The translations under genes and the position numbers were made by a program. DNA of 64,000 nucleotides, from positions 372,001-436,000 of the forward strand of contig NZ_CP047026.1 in the NCBI RefSeq assembly GCF_009796785.1, written 5' to 3'. Source of the DNA: Polaribacter sp. L3A8. GTDB taxonomy: Bacteria; Bacteroidota; Bacteroidia; Flavobacteriales; Flavobacteriaceae. Positions within the stretch are counted from its first letter, which is position 1. Every line of letters begins with the position of its first letter. The notes beneath the pieces were generated by a model that saw nothing but the letters and a program-made list of their open reading frames with translations, searched no databases and was not told the origin of the DNA. This document shows positions 56,013-63,762 of the stretch, in pieces.

Positions 56013-56153
56013 TTTAGAGACTAAAAACTAAGTTTATAGGCTAGTTTTCAGGTATAACAAAGATACAAATAATGAAAAAAACACCAATAATTAAAGAGGG
56101 TTTTTAAATGATTTTTCTAGTTATAAATTCGAATAAATTTACTTTAAAAATGT

Positions 56154-56172
56154 ATTTACCTAAATTAGGTAA
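56154..56172. promoter_or_regulatory. palindrome before toxin-antitoxin module
   Basis: TTACCTAA-A-TTAGGTAA (56156-56172) is a perfect 8-bp inverted repeat around one base, about 23 bases upstream of the TTG box of the module promoter. Type II TA modules are usually autoregulated through such palindromes. The 10-base unit ATTTACCTAA that begins it recurs after the module at 56753-56762. Confidence 0.5.
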
Positions 56173-56194
56173 TAGTAAAAAAACTCTTATACAA

Positions 56195-56224
56195 TTGAAA
56201 ATCGGACTGAATTTTGTAATTTTG
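56195..56224 (+). promoter_or_regulatory. consensus promoter of toxin-antitoxin module
   Basis: TTG (56195-56197), 19 bases, TAATTTTG (56217-56224). The -7 box ends only 5 bases before the antitoxin ATG at 56230, so the mRNA is predicted to be leaderless or nearly so. Confidence 0.65.
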
Positions 56225-56229
56225 ATATT

Positions 56230-56463
56230 ATGGATATAAACCTACAAAATAAAAAAATTGAATTGATACAATGGTTGTCAACTTTAAACGATGTTTCTTT
56301 AATTGAAAAGTTAATGAAACTTAGAGATAAAGAGAAAACTGATTGGTGGAATGAAATTTCTACAGAAGAAAAAAAATCTATTGAAAAAGGAGTACTTGAC
56401 GCAGATAATGGAAAAATAACTTCTCATTCTACTGTAAAAGAAATATATGAAAAGTGGCTTTAA
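56230..56463 (+). CDS. addiction-module antitoxin
   Basis: 77 residues with the pattern of flavobacterial addiction-module antitoxins: N-terminal IQWLSTLNDVSLIEKLMKLRD, then TDWWNEISTEEKKSIEKGV and a C-terminal VKEIYEKWL. The N-terminal helices are probably for dimerisation and DNA binding and the C-terminal part for toxin contact. It overlaps the toxin gene by 17 bases. Neutralises the ParE/RelE-like protein by inference from the gene order. Confidence 0.85.
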   Translation: MDINLQNKKIELIQWLSTLNDVSLIEKLMKLRDKEKTDWWNEISTEEKKSIEKGVLDADNGKITSHSTVKEIYEKWL

Positions 56464-56749
56464 AATATTTTGGACTGACCATGCTATTTCTGAATTAAAA
56501 GAAACTCTTGAGTATTTAGAATATCAATGGACAGAAAGAGAATTGAGAATTTTTTCAGCAAAATTAGACCACACAATAACTTTAATTTCTAAATCTCCTG
56601 AAATATTCCCTTCGTCATTAGGGAAAAATGGAATTAGAAAAGCTGTTATTGAAAAACATAATACTTTATATTATAGGATAAATATTGATACTATTGAAAT
56701 TCTATCTTTATTTTCAAATAGACAAAACCCAAAGAAAAATAAATTATAA
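56447..56749 (+). CDS. ParE/RelE-family toxin
   Basis: 100 residues, RelE/ParE superfamily: KIFWTDHAISELKETLEYLEYQW at the N-terminus, KLDHTITLISKSPEIFPSS in the middle and KAVIEKHNTLYYRINIDTIEILSLFSNRQNP at the C-terminus, in which the FSNRQNP end is the ParE-like Arg region. ParE-like toxins poison gyrase, RelE-like ones cleave mRNA on the ribosome; the sequence does not settle which, but the pattern is closer to ParE. Forms a type II pair with the preceding antitoxin. Confidence 0.88.
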   Translation: MKSGFKIFWTDHAISELKETLEYLEYQWTERELRIFSAKLDHTITLISKSPEIFPSSLGKNGIRKAVIEKHNTLYYRINIDTIEILSLFSNRQNPKKNKL

Positions 56750-56752
56750 TAC

Positions 56753-56762
56753 ATTTACCTAA
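56753..56762. repeat. 10-base direct repeat, right copy, flanking the TA module
   Basis: ATTTACCTAA here matches 56154-56163 exactly, in the same orientation; the two copies bracket the toxin-antitoxin genes. The left copy is part of the palindrome; the right copy is not. Confidence 0.4.
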
Positions 56763-56862
56763 TTCCGTACAAACTTACTTGCTACTTTTAGTTCACTTGG
56801 AAACAAAGTTTATAATAACGTTTAAAAATAAAGAATAGAAATCAACCTTTTTTTACAAAGTA

Positions 56863-57603
56863 TTACTCTTTTATTTTGATGGCTTTCAGTTTAATCAACC
56901 CAAAAAAGTCTAAAACTTTTATAATTAAATACGTCATGTCTATTTCGTGCCATTTTACACCAAAATTAGGACTACTTGCATGTTTATGATGATTATTATG
57001 ATAACCTTCTCCCATCATTAAGAAATCGAAATGAAAAAGATTCTTACTGGTGTTTTTCATTTTATAATTTACATAACCATAAATATGTCCAAACCAATTG
57101 ATGATAACTCCGTGAATAGGTGCCATTAAAAAAGCGATTGGTAATAAAAGCCATTGCCACCAAGAAGTTACAAAGAAGGCAAAGAATAAAATGTAAAATG
57201 CAATCCAAAAAATACGAGAAAAACGAGAACCAGCAAAAGCATCAAACGTTTTCCATTGAGGAACATTTTTAGTAAAACGATCATCAATAGCAATACGTTG
57301 CTCATTTATATCTTGATAAATAGTTTTTGTTTTCCACATCATTGCAAACATATTTGCATCGTAAGAAGGAGAGTGTGGGTCTTTTTCTGTATCTGTATAC
57401 GCATGATGCATTCTGTGCATAATTCCGTATCCGTAAGCACTTAAGTAACTAGATCCTTGAAAAATCCATGTTAAAATAAAGGTGATTTTTTCCATGGTTT
57501 TAGACATGGTAAATACTTGGTGTGCCGCATAACGGTGTAAAAAGAAAGATTGAAAAAACAAACCTCCATACCAAAGCACTATAATAAAAATAACTACTGC
57601 CAT
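56863..57603 (-). CDS. membrane acyl-CoA / acyl-lipid desaturase
   Basis: 246 residues, delta-9-type fatty acid desaturase with membrane helices and three His boxes: HRYAAH (23-28), HRMHH (63-67) and HNNHH (about 200-206). Eight His ligands for the di-iron centre are visible. YTDTEKDPHSPSYDA after the second box is typical. It would introduce a cis double bond into acyl-CoA or lipid chains, adjusting membrane fluidity, relevant to a cold-marine host. The Crp-like gene lies upstream on the same strand (gap 142 bases) but the desaturase has its own promoter. Confidence 0.94.
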   Translation of the reverse strand: MAVVIFIIVLWYGGLFFQSFFLHRYAAHQVFTMSKTMEKITFILTWIFQGSSYLSAYGYGIMHRMHHAYTDTEKDPHSPSYDANMFAMMWKTKTIYQDINEQRIAIDDRFTKNVPQWKTFDAFAGSRFSRIFWIAFYILFFAFFVTSWWQWLLLPIAFLMAPIHGVIINWFGHIYGYVNYKMKNTSKNLFHFDFLMMGEGYHNNHHKHASSPNFGVKWHEIDMTYLIIKVLDFFGLIKLKAIKIKE

Positions 57604-57617
57604 ATTTGTATTTTTTA

Positions 57618-57648
57618 CAAAGGTAGTTCGCTATTTTAAGGGAAACAA
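57618..57648 (-). promoter_or_regulatory. consensus promoter of the desaturase gene
   Basis: On the minus strand TTG (57646-57648), 20 bases, TACCTTTG (57618-57625), ending 14 bases before the ATG (57601-57603). Both elements match the consensus. Confidence 0.65.
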
Positions 57649-57693
57649 TGAACCTAAATCAATTAAAAAAAGAAATACAACCTTTAATTTTTG

Positions 57694-57711
57694 TTTCCGC
57701 CGTGGCGGAAA
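57694..57711. repeat. GC-rich hairpin in AT-rich spacer
   Basis: TTTCCGCC-GT-GGCGGAAA forms an 8-bp perfect stem, strikingly GC-rich against its surroundings, between the desaturase and Crp-like genes. It may terminate the upstream (minus-strand) Crp transcript or be a dispersed hairpin repeat; the A-tract after it on the plus strand is a T-tract only in the other direction. Confidence 0.45.
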
Positions 57712-57745
57712 AAACTTTATAAATGAACATTTAGAAAAAAAAACT

Positions 57746-58318
57746 TTAAATTATCCGTTTTCTAATTCTGCTTAAAGCTTGTGCCGTAATACCTATGTAA
57801 GAACTAATGTATTTTAAAGGAACTTCTTTTAAAAGTTCTGGGCGTTCTTTAAATAATTTTAGATAACGTTCTTCTGCTGTTAGGTTTAAAAGATTTTGTT
57901 CTCTACTAGATTTGATTAAAAAAAGGCGTTCTGCGGTTAATCGACCAATTAAATTACCAATTTGAGTTGTTCTGTAAATTTCTTGTAAATCTGTATAAGA
58001 AATGCTTAAAAGGGTAGTGTCTGTAAGTGCTTGTAACTGGTAAGCAGATGGTTTTTGCGTTAAAAAAGAATCGTAAGCACTAATAAATTGGTCTTTAAAA
58101 CTAAAACCAAAGGTGATTTCTTTTTCTGGATTTTCTTTCGGGATAAATAAACGCACCACGCCAGATTCTATAAAAGAAATATGGTTCTCTATTTCGTTCA
58201 GTTTTAAGAAAACAGTTTTCTTTTTAATGATACGAGGTTTTAATTTTGACGTAAAAAAAGCCCAATCTTCTTGAGATATGTTGGCTATTTGCTGTAAGTA
58301 TGCTTTTATCTGTTCCAA
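57746..58318 (-). CDS. Crp/Fnr-family transcriptional regulator
   Basis: 190 residues from a TTG at 58316-58318 (MEQIKAYLQQIANISQEDW), the usual N-terminus of Bacteroidota Crp-like proteins. A cNMP-binding fold (VFLKLNEIENHISFIESGVVRLF) is followed by a helical link and a short winged-helix end, with recognition helix ITAQALSRIRKRII. No Cys cluster, so it is not an oxygen-sensing Fnr. The frame is open to a TTG ten codons earlier at 58346-58348, but that triplet is the end of a TATATTTG promoter box (58346-58353), so the later start is preferred. Ligand is unknown; the adjacent desaturase is a possible target. Confidence 0.85.
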   Translation of the reverse strand: MEQIKAYLQQIANISQEDWAFFTSKLKPRIIKKKTVFLKLNEIENHISFIESGVVRLFIPKENPEKEITFGFSFKDQFISAYDSFLTQKPSAYQLQALTDTTLLSISYTDLQEIYRTTQIGNLIGRLTAERLFLIKSSREQNLLNLTAEERYLKLFKERPELLKEVPLKYISSYIGITAQALSRIRKRII

Positions 58319-58345
58319 ATGTGTTTTTAGACTAAAATAGAGTTG

Positions 58346-58353
58346 CAAATATA
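58346..58353 (-). promoter_or_regulatory. -7 promoter box of the Crp-like gene
   Basis: CAAATATA on the plus strand is TATATTTG on the minus strand, matching TAnnTTTG. It ends 27 bases before the chosen TTG start. No TTG at -33. Confidence 0.4.
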
Positions 58354-58470
58354 CGGATTCAGAAAGCCTATTTTGGTCTTATTTCTGTTATATAATACTC
58401 CTTTTATTTTTAAACAAAACAATTTAGCTTCACCAACAGTTATTTCTTTAATTAACTAGAACGATATTGT

Positions 58471-58478
58471 TACCTTTG
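58471..58478 (+). promoter_or_regulatory. -7 promoter box of the helicase operon
   Basis: TACCTTTG matches the consensus and ends 15 bases before the ATG at 58494. No TTG is found at -33. Confidence 0.45.
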
Positions 58479-58493
58479 CAAAAAATATATTTA

Positions 58494-59834
58494 ATGTCAA
58501 AAACTTTTTCATCTTTAGGAATTCATAAAGAACTAGAAGCACGTTTAGCAAAATTAGAAATTACAGTTCCTACTGCGGTTCAAGAAAAAACCATTCCTTT
58601 TATCTTACATAAAAAGAAAGATATGGTGGTTTTAGCAAAAACAGGAACTGGTAAAACAGCTGCTTTCGGTTTGCCTTTATTGCAAAAAATTAAAGCTGAT
58701 GAAACTCATATACAAGTTTTAATCTTAGCACCAACAAGGGAATTAGGACATCAGATATATGATAATTTAATTTCTTTTGCTTCTGATGAACAAAAAGAAA
58801 AGATTGTTTCTATTTGTGGAGGAATCCCAATAAAACCACAGATTGAAGCCATTAAAAAGAACCCAAGTATTGTAATTGCAACTCCAGGTCGTTTGGTAGA
58901 TTTAATGAAACGTGAAGCGATTGATATTAAAAAAATCAACTATTTTGTTTTAGATGAAGCAGATGAAATGGTAAGCGCTTTAAAGGAAGAAGTAGATGCT
59001 ATTATAAAAGAAATTCCGAATGTTAGAAGAACGTTGTTGTTTACAGCAACGATGCCCGGAACCATCAAGCAATTGATACAAAACTATATGTCTAAACACG
59101 TAGAACATATAGAAACTGATATGGATTCTGTTGGGCATAAAGGAATCGATCATCAATATGTGGTGGTAGAACCAATTGAAAAATTGAATGTTTTAATGCA
59201 CTTTTTATCGACTAAAGAAGGAGAACGCGGAATTATTTTCTGTAAAACAAAAGCTGCCGTTAATAAATTAGCTAAAAATTTAGCGATTAATAAATTTTCA
59301 TCAGGTGCTTTACACGGTAGTTTAACCCAAGGTATTCGTGATCGAGTTATGGGACAATTTAGAGAAGGAAATATCGATATTTTGGTGGCTACAGATTTAG
59401 CAGCTCGTGGTATTGACGTTAAAGAAATTTCTTACGTAGTAAATTACCATTTACCAGACAGGTATGATACGTATGTACATAGAAGCGGACGTACAGCTAG
59501 GGCAGGAGCAACCGGACTTTCTTTAAGTGTGATACAACCAGAAGAATTAGAAGAAATTCCTGAATTTGAAGAAGATTTAGGTTTGACTTTTAAAGAATAT
59601 AAAAAAGCAGATGCACAAAGTATAGAAGACAATAATACAATTCTGTGGGCTAAAAAAGTGTTTAAAACAAAACCAAATCGTGGTATTTCAGAAGATTTAA
59701 AAGCAGAGATTAAAACAATTTTTCATCATTTAACCAAAGAAGAATTGGTAGATAAAGTTTTGGCTAATTATTTAGCACAAACAGCAAGTGCAAAAACAAA
59801 AACAGCAGTAATTAAAAAGAAGAAAAAGAAATAA
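58494..59834 (+). CDS. DEAD-box RNA helicase
   Basis: 446 residues from the ATG at 58494 (a TTG nine codons upstream is part of the frame but lies within the promoter zone). Full motif set: Q-motif region VPTAVQEKTIPFIL, motif I AKTGTGKTAA, Ia PTRELGHQ, II LDEADEM, III FTATMPG, and IV-VI ending YVHRSGRTARAG. A Lys-rich end (VIKKKKKK) may bind RNA. It unwinds RNA with ATP, probably in ribosome assembly or RNA decay. The gene is followed by a second helicase after 2 bases. Exact paralogue (DeaD, RhlE, SrmB type) is not determined. Confidence 0.95.
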   Translation: MSKTFSSLGIHKELEARLAKLEITVPTAVQEKTIPFILHKKKDMVVLAKTGTGKTAAFGLPLLQKIKADETHIQVLILAPTRELGHQIYDNLISFASDEQKEKIVSICGGIPIKPQIEAIKKNPSIVIATPGRLVDLMKREAIDIKKINYFVLDEADEMVSALKEEVDAIIKEIPNVRRTLLFTATMPGTIKQLIQNYMSKHVEHIETDMDSVGHKGIDHQYVVVEPIEKLNVLMHFLSTKEGERGIIFCKTKAAVNKLAKNLAINKFSSGALHGSLTQGIRDRVMGQFREGNIDILVATDLAARGIDVKEISYVVNYHLPDRYDTYVHRSGRTARAGATGLSLSVIQPEELEEIPEFEEDLGLTFKEYKKADAQSIEDNNTILWAKKVFKTKPNRGISEDLKAEIKTIFHHLTKEELVDKVLANYLAQTASAKTKTAVIKKKKKK

Positions 59835-59836
59835 GC

Positions 59837-61144
59837 ATGGCAAATATTATAAAAACTCAACAAGATATATTATCAAAATTGCAGATTGAAGAGTTAAATC
59901 AAATGCAAAAAGAAGCTATTGCTACCATTCATAAAAATGATAATGTAATTTTACTTTCGCCAACAGGAACGGGAAAAACATTGGCTTTTTCTTTACCTTT
60001 ATTAGAATTTTTAGATCCAAATTTAGAAGAAGTACAAGCTTTAATTTTAGTACCTTCCAGAGAATTAGCAATTCAAATAGAACAAGTAATTCGTTCTATG
60101 GGTTCTGGTTTTAAGGTAAATGCGGTGTATGGAGGTAGACCGATGTCTAAAGATAAGATAGAATTAAAGCATATTCCTGCAATTTTAATAGGAACACCAG
60201 GTCGAATTTCTGACCACTTTGCAAACGATCGTTTTTCTAAAGAGCATATAAAAACTTTAATTTTAGATGAATTTGATAAATCTTTAGAGGTTGGTTTTGA
60301 ATATGAAATGCGTAATATTATCAATCAATTATCTTTAAATAAACGCATATTAACTTCTGCAACACAGGGAGTTGAAATTCCTGATTTTGTAGGTTTAAGT
60401 AAACCAAACACAGTTAATTACTTAAAAGCAGTAACTTCTAAATTAGAAATAAGAACAGTAGTTTCTCCTGCTAAAAACAAACTGAATACCTTATTACATT
60501 TACTAAATCATTTAGGAAATAAGCAAGGTATCGTTTTTTGTAATTTAAAAGATTCTATAAATAATGTAAGTACATTTTTAGAGAGCAAGAACATAAAACA
60601 TGGTTGTTTTAGTGGAGGAATGGAGCAGAAAGATAGAGAACGTTCTTTAATAAAATTTAGAAACGGGACCAATCAATTATTAATTGCTACAGATTTAGCA
60701 GCAAGAGGTATCGATGTACCAGAAATGAGTTTCATCATTCATTATGAATTGCCACAAGCAGTAGAAGAATTTACACATAGAAACGGGCGTACAGCAAGAG
60801 TTTCTGCAGAAGGAACAGCCTTTGTTTTAAAATGGAAAGACGAACGTTTACCAGATTTTATTAAACATGCAGATTTACAAGATATTTCTAAACAAGCAGA
60901 AAGAAGTCCTGTTTTTTGGGAAACTTTATTTATTTCTGGGGGTAGAAAAGACAAAATTTCGAAAGGAGATATTGCTGGTTTGTTTATAAAACAAGGAAAA
61001 TTAAGTAAAGATCAACTGGGTGACATAGAGTTGAAACAAGATTGTGCTTTTGTAGCAGTGCCATCAACATTAACAGCAGAATTAATAGAAAAATTAAACA
61101 ATTCTCGTTTAAAAAAGAAAAAAGTACGTATTTACGAAGTGTAA
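59837..61144 (+). CDS. DEAD-box-like helicase with DEFD motif
   Basis: 435 residues. Motif [12 protein letters not shown], Ia [17 protein letters not shown] and [12 protein letters not shown] are intact, but motif II reads LDEFDKSL instead of DEAD, so the third position is Phe. Helicase 2 domain features ([24 protein letters not shown]) are present. A C-terminal region after about residue 330 ([40 protein letters not shown]) resembles a DbpA-type RNA-binding fold, suggesting 23S rRNA interaction; this is inference. Co-transcribed with the preceding helicase and the SDR gene (4-base gap). Confidence 0.92.
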   Translation: MANIIKTQQDILSKLQIEELNQMQKEAIATIHKNDNVILLSPTGTGKTLAFSLPLLEFLDPNLEEVQALILVPSRELAIQIEQVIRSMGSGFKVNAVYGGRPMSKDKIELKHIPAILIGTPGRISDHFANDRFSKEHIKTLILDEFDKSLEVGFEYEMRNIINQLSLNKRILTSATQGVEIPDFVGLSKPNTVNYLKAVTSKLEIRTVVSPAKNKLNTLLHLLNHLGNKQGIVFCNLKDSINNVSTFLESKNIKHGCFSGGMEQKDRERSLIKFRNGTNQLLIATDLAARGIDVPEMSFIIHYELPQAVEEFTHRNGRTARVSAEGTAFVLKWKDERLPDFIKHADLQDISKQAERSPVFWETLFISGGRKDKISKGDIAGLFIKQGKLSKDQLGDIELKQDCAFVAVPSTLTAELIEKLNNSRLKKKKVRIYEV

Positions 61145-61148
61145 TAAT

Positions 61149-62684
61149 ATGAGTAATAAAGATTTAAATACAGAGGTAGATTCGTGTATTAATACCCTTC
61201 AAAAATTATTGGAGGACACAAATCAGCTTTTTGAATTGCCAGAAGAACAAAGAGTAGCGCTTTTTAAAGTTGCTGGCGAATTATCTCGTCCAAATAGAGA
61301 TGAGTTTCAGCGTAGACGTAAAGATGCTAAAAAAGCGGCAAAACGTAAAATGATTGAAAGCGATAAACACGCTAGAAAATCTACCGGAATACGTTCTGCA
61401 AGAGAAGCCGCATTATTTGTTGCACCAAAATTATTAGGAGCAGCAGAATTAAATGAAGATACACCAGAATTAGAATCGCCAAGAAATTGTTATGTCTGTA
61501 AAACGGTTTTTACCAAATTGCATCATTTTTATGACACGATGTGTACCGAATGTGGAGATTTAAATTATGCAAAACGTTTTCAAACAACAGATTTAAAAGG
61601 TCAAGTAGCAGTAATTACAGGTTCTCGTTTAAAAATCGGATACCACATTACCTTAATGTGTTTACGTTCTGGAGCTACGGTTGTGGCAACTACGCGTTTT
61701 CCTGCAGATTCTGCAATTCGTTTTTCTAAAGAAGAAGATTATAAAGATTGGAGTCATCGTTTACACATTCATGGCTTAGATTTAAGACATATACCAAGTG
61801 TAGAAATTTTCTGTAATTATATAGAACAAAAATACGATCGATTAGATATTTTAATTAATAATGCAGCACAAACTGTAAGACGTCCGTCTGGTTTTTATTT
61901 CCATTTAATGGAAAATGAAAAATTACCGGTAGATCAACTTCCTAAATTGGCTCAAACATTATTAAAAGATCATTCTAGCTGTTTAGAAGAATTAGCAGAT
62001 CTAAGTGTTTCTACTTCTAAAACAGATAAAAATAATGTTTTGCCAGTTACTTGGCACGGACCAGAACCTGGTATTGGTTTAAGAAATTCGGCAGAATTAT
62101 CTCAAATACCGTATAGTTTTGACAACTCATTACAAACAGCAGAAGTTTTTCCGGAAGGAGAATTAGATGCCGATTTACAACAAGTAGATTTAAGAAAAAC
62201 AAATAGTTGGCGTTTAAAATTAGGGGAAATAGAAACGACAGAAATGGTAGAAGTACAGTTAGTAAATGCTGTTGCTCCGTTTGTGTTATGTAATCGTTTG
62301 TCTAATTTAATGATGAAAGAAAATACGGGTAAAAAGCATATTATCAATGTAACTGCGATGGAAGGGAAGTTTCATCGATTTAAAAAAGTAGATAGACATC
62401 CGCATACAAATATGGCTAAAGCAGCCTTAAATATGTTAACACATACATCTGCATCTACATTTGCAAAGTCTGGTATTTATATGAATGCTGTAGATACAGG
62501 TTGGGTTACAGATGAAGATCCTGCAGAATTATCTAAGCACAAAGTAGAAACTCATGATTTTCAGCCACCGTTAGATATTGTAGATGGCGCTGCAAGAGTT
62601 ATGGATCCATTAATTGATGGTATAAATACGGGTAAACATTGGTCTGGAAAATTCTTAAAAGATTATTTTCCGATAGATTGGTAG
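61149..62684 (+). CDS. atypical SDR-fold protein with embedded Cys4 motif
   Basis: 511 residues, far longer than a classical SDR. Residues 1-110 are charged and helical ([18 protein letters not shown], probably nucleic-acid or partner contact). A CxxC pair (114/117) and a second CxxC (132/135) could form a zinc knuckle. A Rossmann core follows ([12 protein letters not shown], about 154-164) with [17 protein letters not shown]. At the catalytic position the usual YxxxK is TNMAK: Lys424 is present but Tyr is replaced by Thr420, and the Ser motif reads NVTAMEG. It may bind NAD(P) without classical dehydrogenase activity. It forms an operon with two RNA helicases, so an RNA-linked role is likely. 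Function unknown. Confidence 0.85.
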   Translation: MSNKDLNTEVDSCINTLQKLLEDTNQLFELPEEQRVALFKVAGELSRPNRDEFQRRRKDAKKAAKRKMIESDKHARKSTGIRSAREAALFVAPKLLGAAELNEDTPELESPRNCYVCKTVFTKLHHFYDTMCTECGDLNYAKRFQTTDLKGQVAVITGSRLKIGYHITLMCLRSGATVVATTRFPADSAIRFSKEEDYKDWSHRLHIHGLDLRHIPSVEIFCNYIEQKYDRLDILINNAAQTVRRPSGFYFHLMENEKLPVDQLPKLAQTLLKDHSSCLEELADLSVSTSKTDKNNVLPVTWHGPEPGIGLRNSAELSQIPYSFDNSLQTAEVFPEGELDADLQQVDLRKTNSWRLKLGEIETTEMVEVQLVNAVAPFVLCNRLSNLMMKENTGKKHIINVTAMEGKFHRFKKVDRHPHTNMAKAALNMLTHTSASTFAKSGIYMNAVDTGWVTDEDPAELSKHKVETHDFQPPLDIVDGAARVMDPLIDGINTGKHWSGKFLKDYFPIDW

Positions 62685-62704
62685 CATAACCTAAACAATT
62701 AAAC

Positions 62705-62737
62705 AAAAGCTCAACTATAACTGGTTGAGCTTTTTTT
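62705..62737 (+). terminator. intrinsic terminator of the helicase operon
   Basis: Perfect 11-bp stem AAAAGCTCAAC / GTTGAGCTTTT with loop TATAACTG, followed by T-rich sequence. It separates the helicase operon from the cas genes. Confidence 0.92.
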
Positions 62738-62812
62738 ATACAAAAATTTTGCTCAGTTACGGTTTTCAGTAAATTAAATATAAATTTTATGTCTATTCTT
62801 ACCTTAGTTATA

Positions 62813-62841
62813 TTGTTAAAGTATTCTTTTTTAATAATTTG
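62813..62841 (+). promoter_or_regulatory. candidate promoter of cas1
   Basis: TTG (62813-62815), 18 bases, ATAATTTG (62834-62841), matching the TTTG end but not the leading TA of the -7 consensus. It lies 24 bases upstream of the first cas1 ATG, consistent with a separate cas transcription unit. Confidence 0.3.
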
Positions 62842-62874
62842 ACAGTAGAAATCGTCTAGTATAAAATGAAAACT

Positions 62875-63762
62875 ATGATTAAAAGAACGTTATTTTTTTC
62901 TAATAAATATTCTTTAACTACAAAATTAGAGCAACTTGTAGTTAAGAATGAAAAACAAGAGATAAAAACTGTCCCCATAGAAGATATTGGTTTTATTGTC
63001 ATAGAAAATCAAGAAACATATATTTCTGTTCCAGCACTTTCTAAATTAGCCGCTAACAATGTAAGTGTTATTTTTTGTGATCATAAACACATGCCGCAAA
63101 GCATGCTTTTAAATTTAGACAACCATCATATTCAACAAGAATTATTTAAACATCAAATAAATGCTACAGAACCACTAAAAAAACAACTGTGGCAACAAAT
63201 AATAAAGTATAAAATAGAAAACCAAGCGTTACTTTTAGACAAGCAAGGGAAAATTAACACCCCTTTAAATTATTATAAATCTAAAGTTTTAAGTGGCGAT
63301 ATTGATAATAGAGAAGGGGTAGCTGCAGCCTATTATTGGAAAAATATTTTCGACTTCAAGTTTAAAAGAGAAAGAGTAGGAGTGTACCCAAATTTGTTTT
63401 TAAATTATGGTTATATTGTTTTAAGAGCTGCAGTTGCAAGAGCACTTTCTGGTAGTGGCTTATTAAATACACTAGGTATTCATCATCATAATAAATACAA
63501 TGCATTTTGTTTGGCAGATGATATTATGGAACCTTACAGACCTTTAGTAGATGCAAAAGTTTTAGAAATTATAAATAAGTACGATGAGCACGATTTAATA
63601 ACGCCCATTAAGTTAGATTTATTAAGTGTATTAACACAAACAGTTTATTTTGAAGATAAAAAAAGCCCATTAATGGTAGCTTTAAGCAGTACAACAAGTT
63701 CTTTACAACAGTGTTATGCAGGTAAATCTAGAAAAATTTTGTATCCAAAACTATGGATTTAA
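62875..63762 (+). CDS. cas1: CRISPR-associated integrase Cas1 (type II)
   Basis: 295 residues from ATG 62875 (MIKRTLFFSNKYSL, the usual type II start); an ATG three codons upstream at 62866 is also possible. Cas1 dimers with Cas2 insert new spacers. The metal residues are recognisable as Glu147 (IDNREGVAAAYYW), His203-205 (LGIHHHNKYN) and Glu219 (DIMEPYRPLVD). The SGSGLLNTLGIHHHN stretch and N-terminal form are those of type II-C Cas1 of Bacteroidota. It is the first cas gene here; no cas9 precedes it. Confidence 0.95.
   Translation: MIKRTLFFSNKYSLTTKLEQLVVKNEKQEIKTVPIEDIGFIVIENQETYISVPALSKLAANNVSVIFCDHKHMPQSMLLNLDNHHIQQELFKHQINATEPLKKQLWQQIIKYKIENQALLLDKQGKINTPLNYYKSKVLSGDIDNREGVAAAYYWKNIFDFKFKRERVGVYPNLFLNYGYIVLRAAVARALSGSGLLNTLGIHHHNKYNAFCLADDIMEPYRPLVDAKVLEIINKYDEHDLITPIKLDLLSVLTQTVYFEDKKSPLMVALSSTTSSLQQCYAGKSRKILYPKLWI

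Noticed and set aside
62685..62874. Possible tracrRNA or CRISPR repeat before cas1
   Set aside because: The spacer holds only the helicase-operon terminator and a weak promoter; no repeat-spacer pattern or tracr-like hairpin series is visible.
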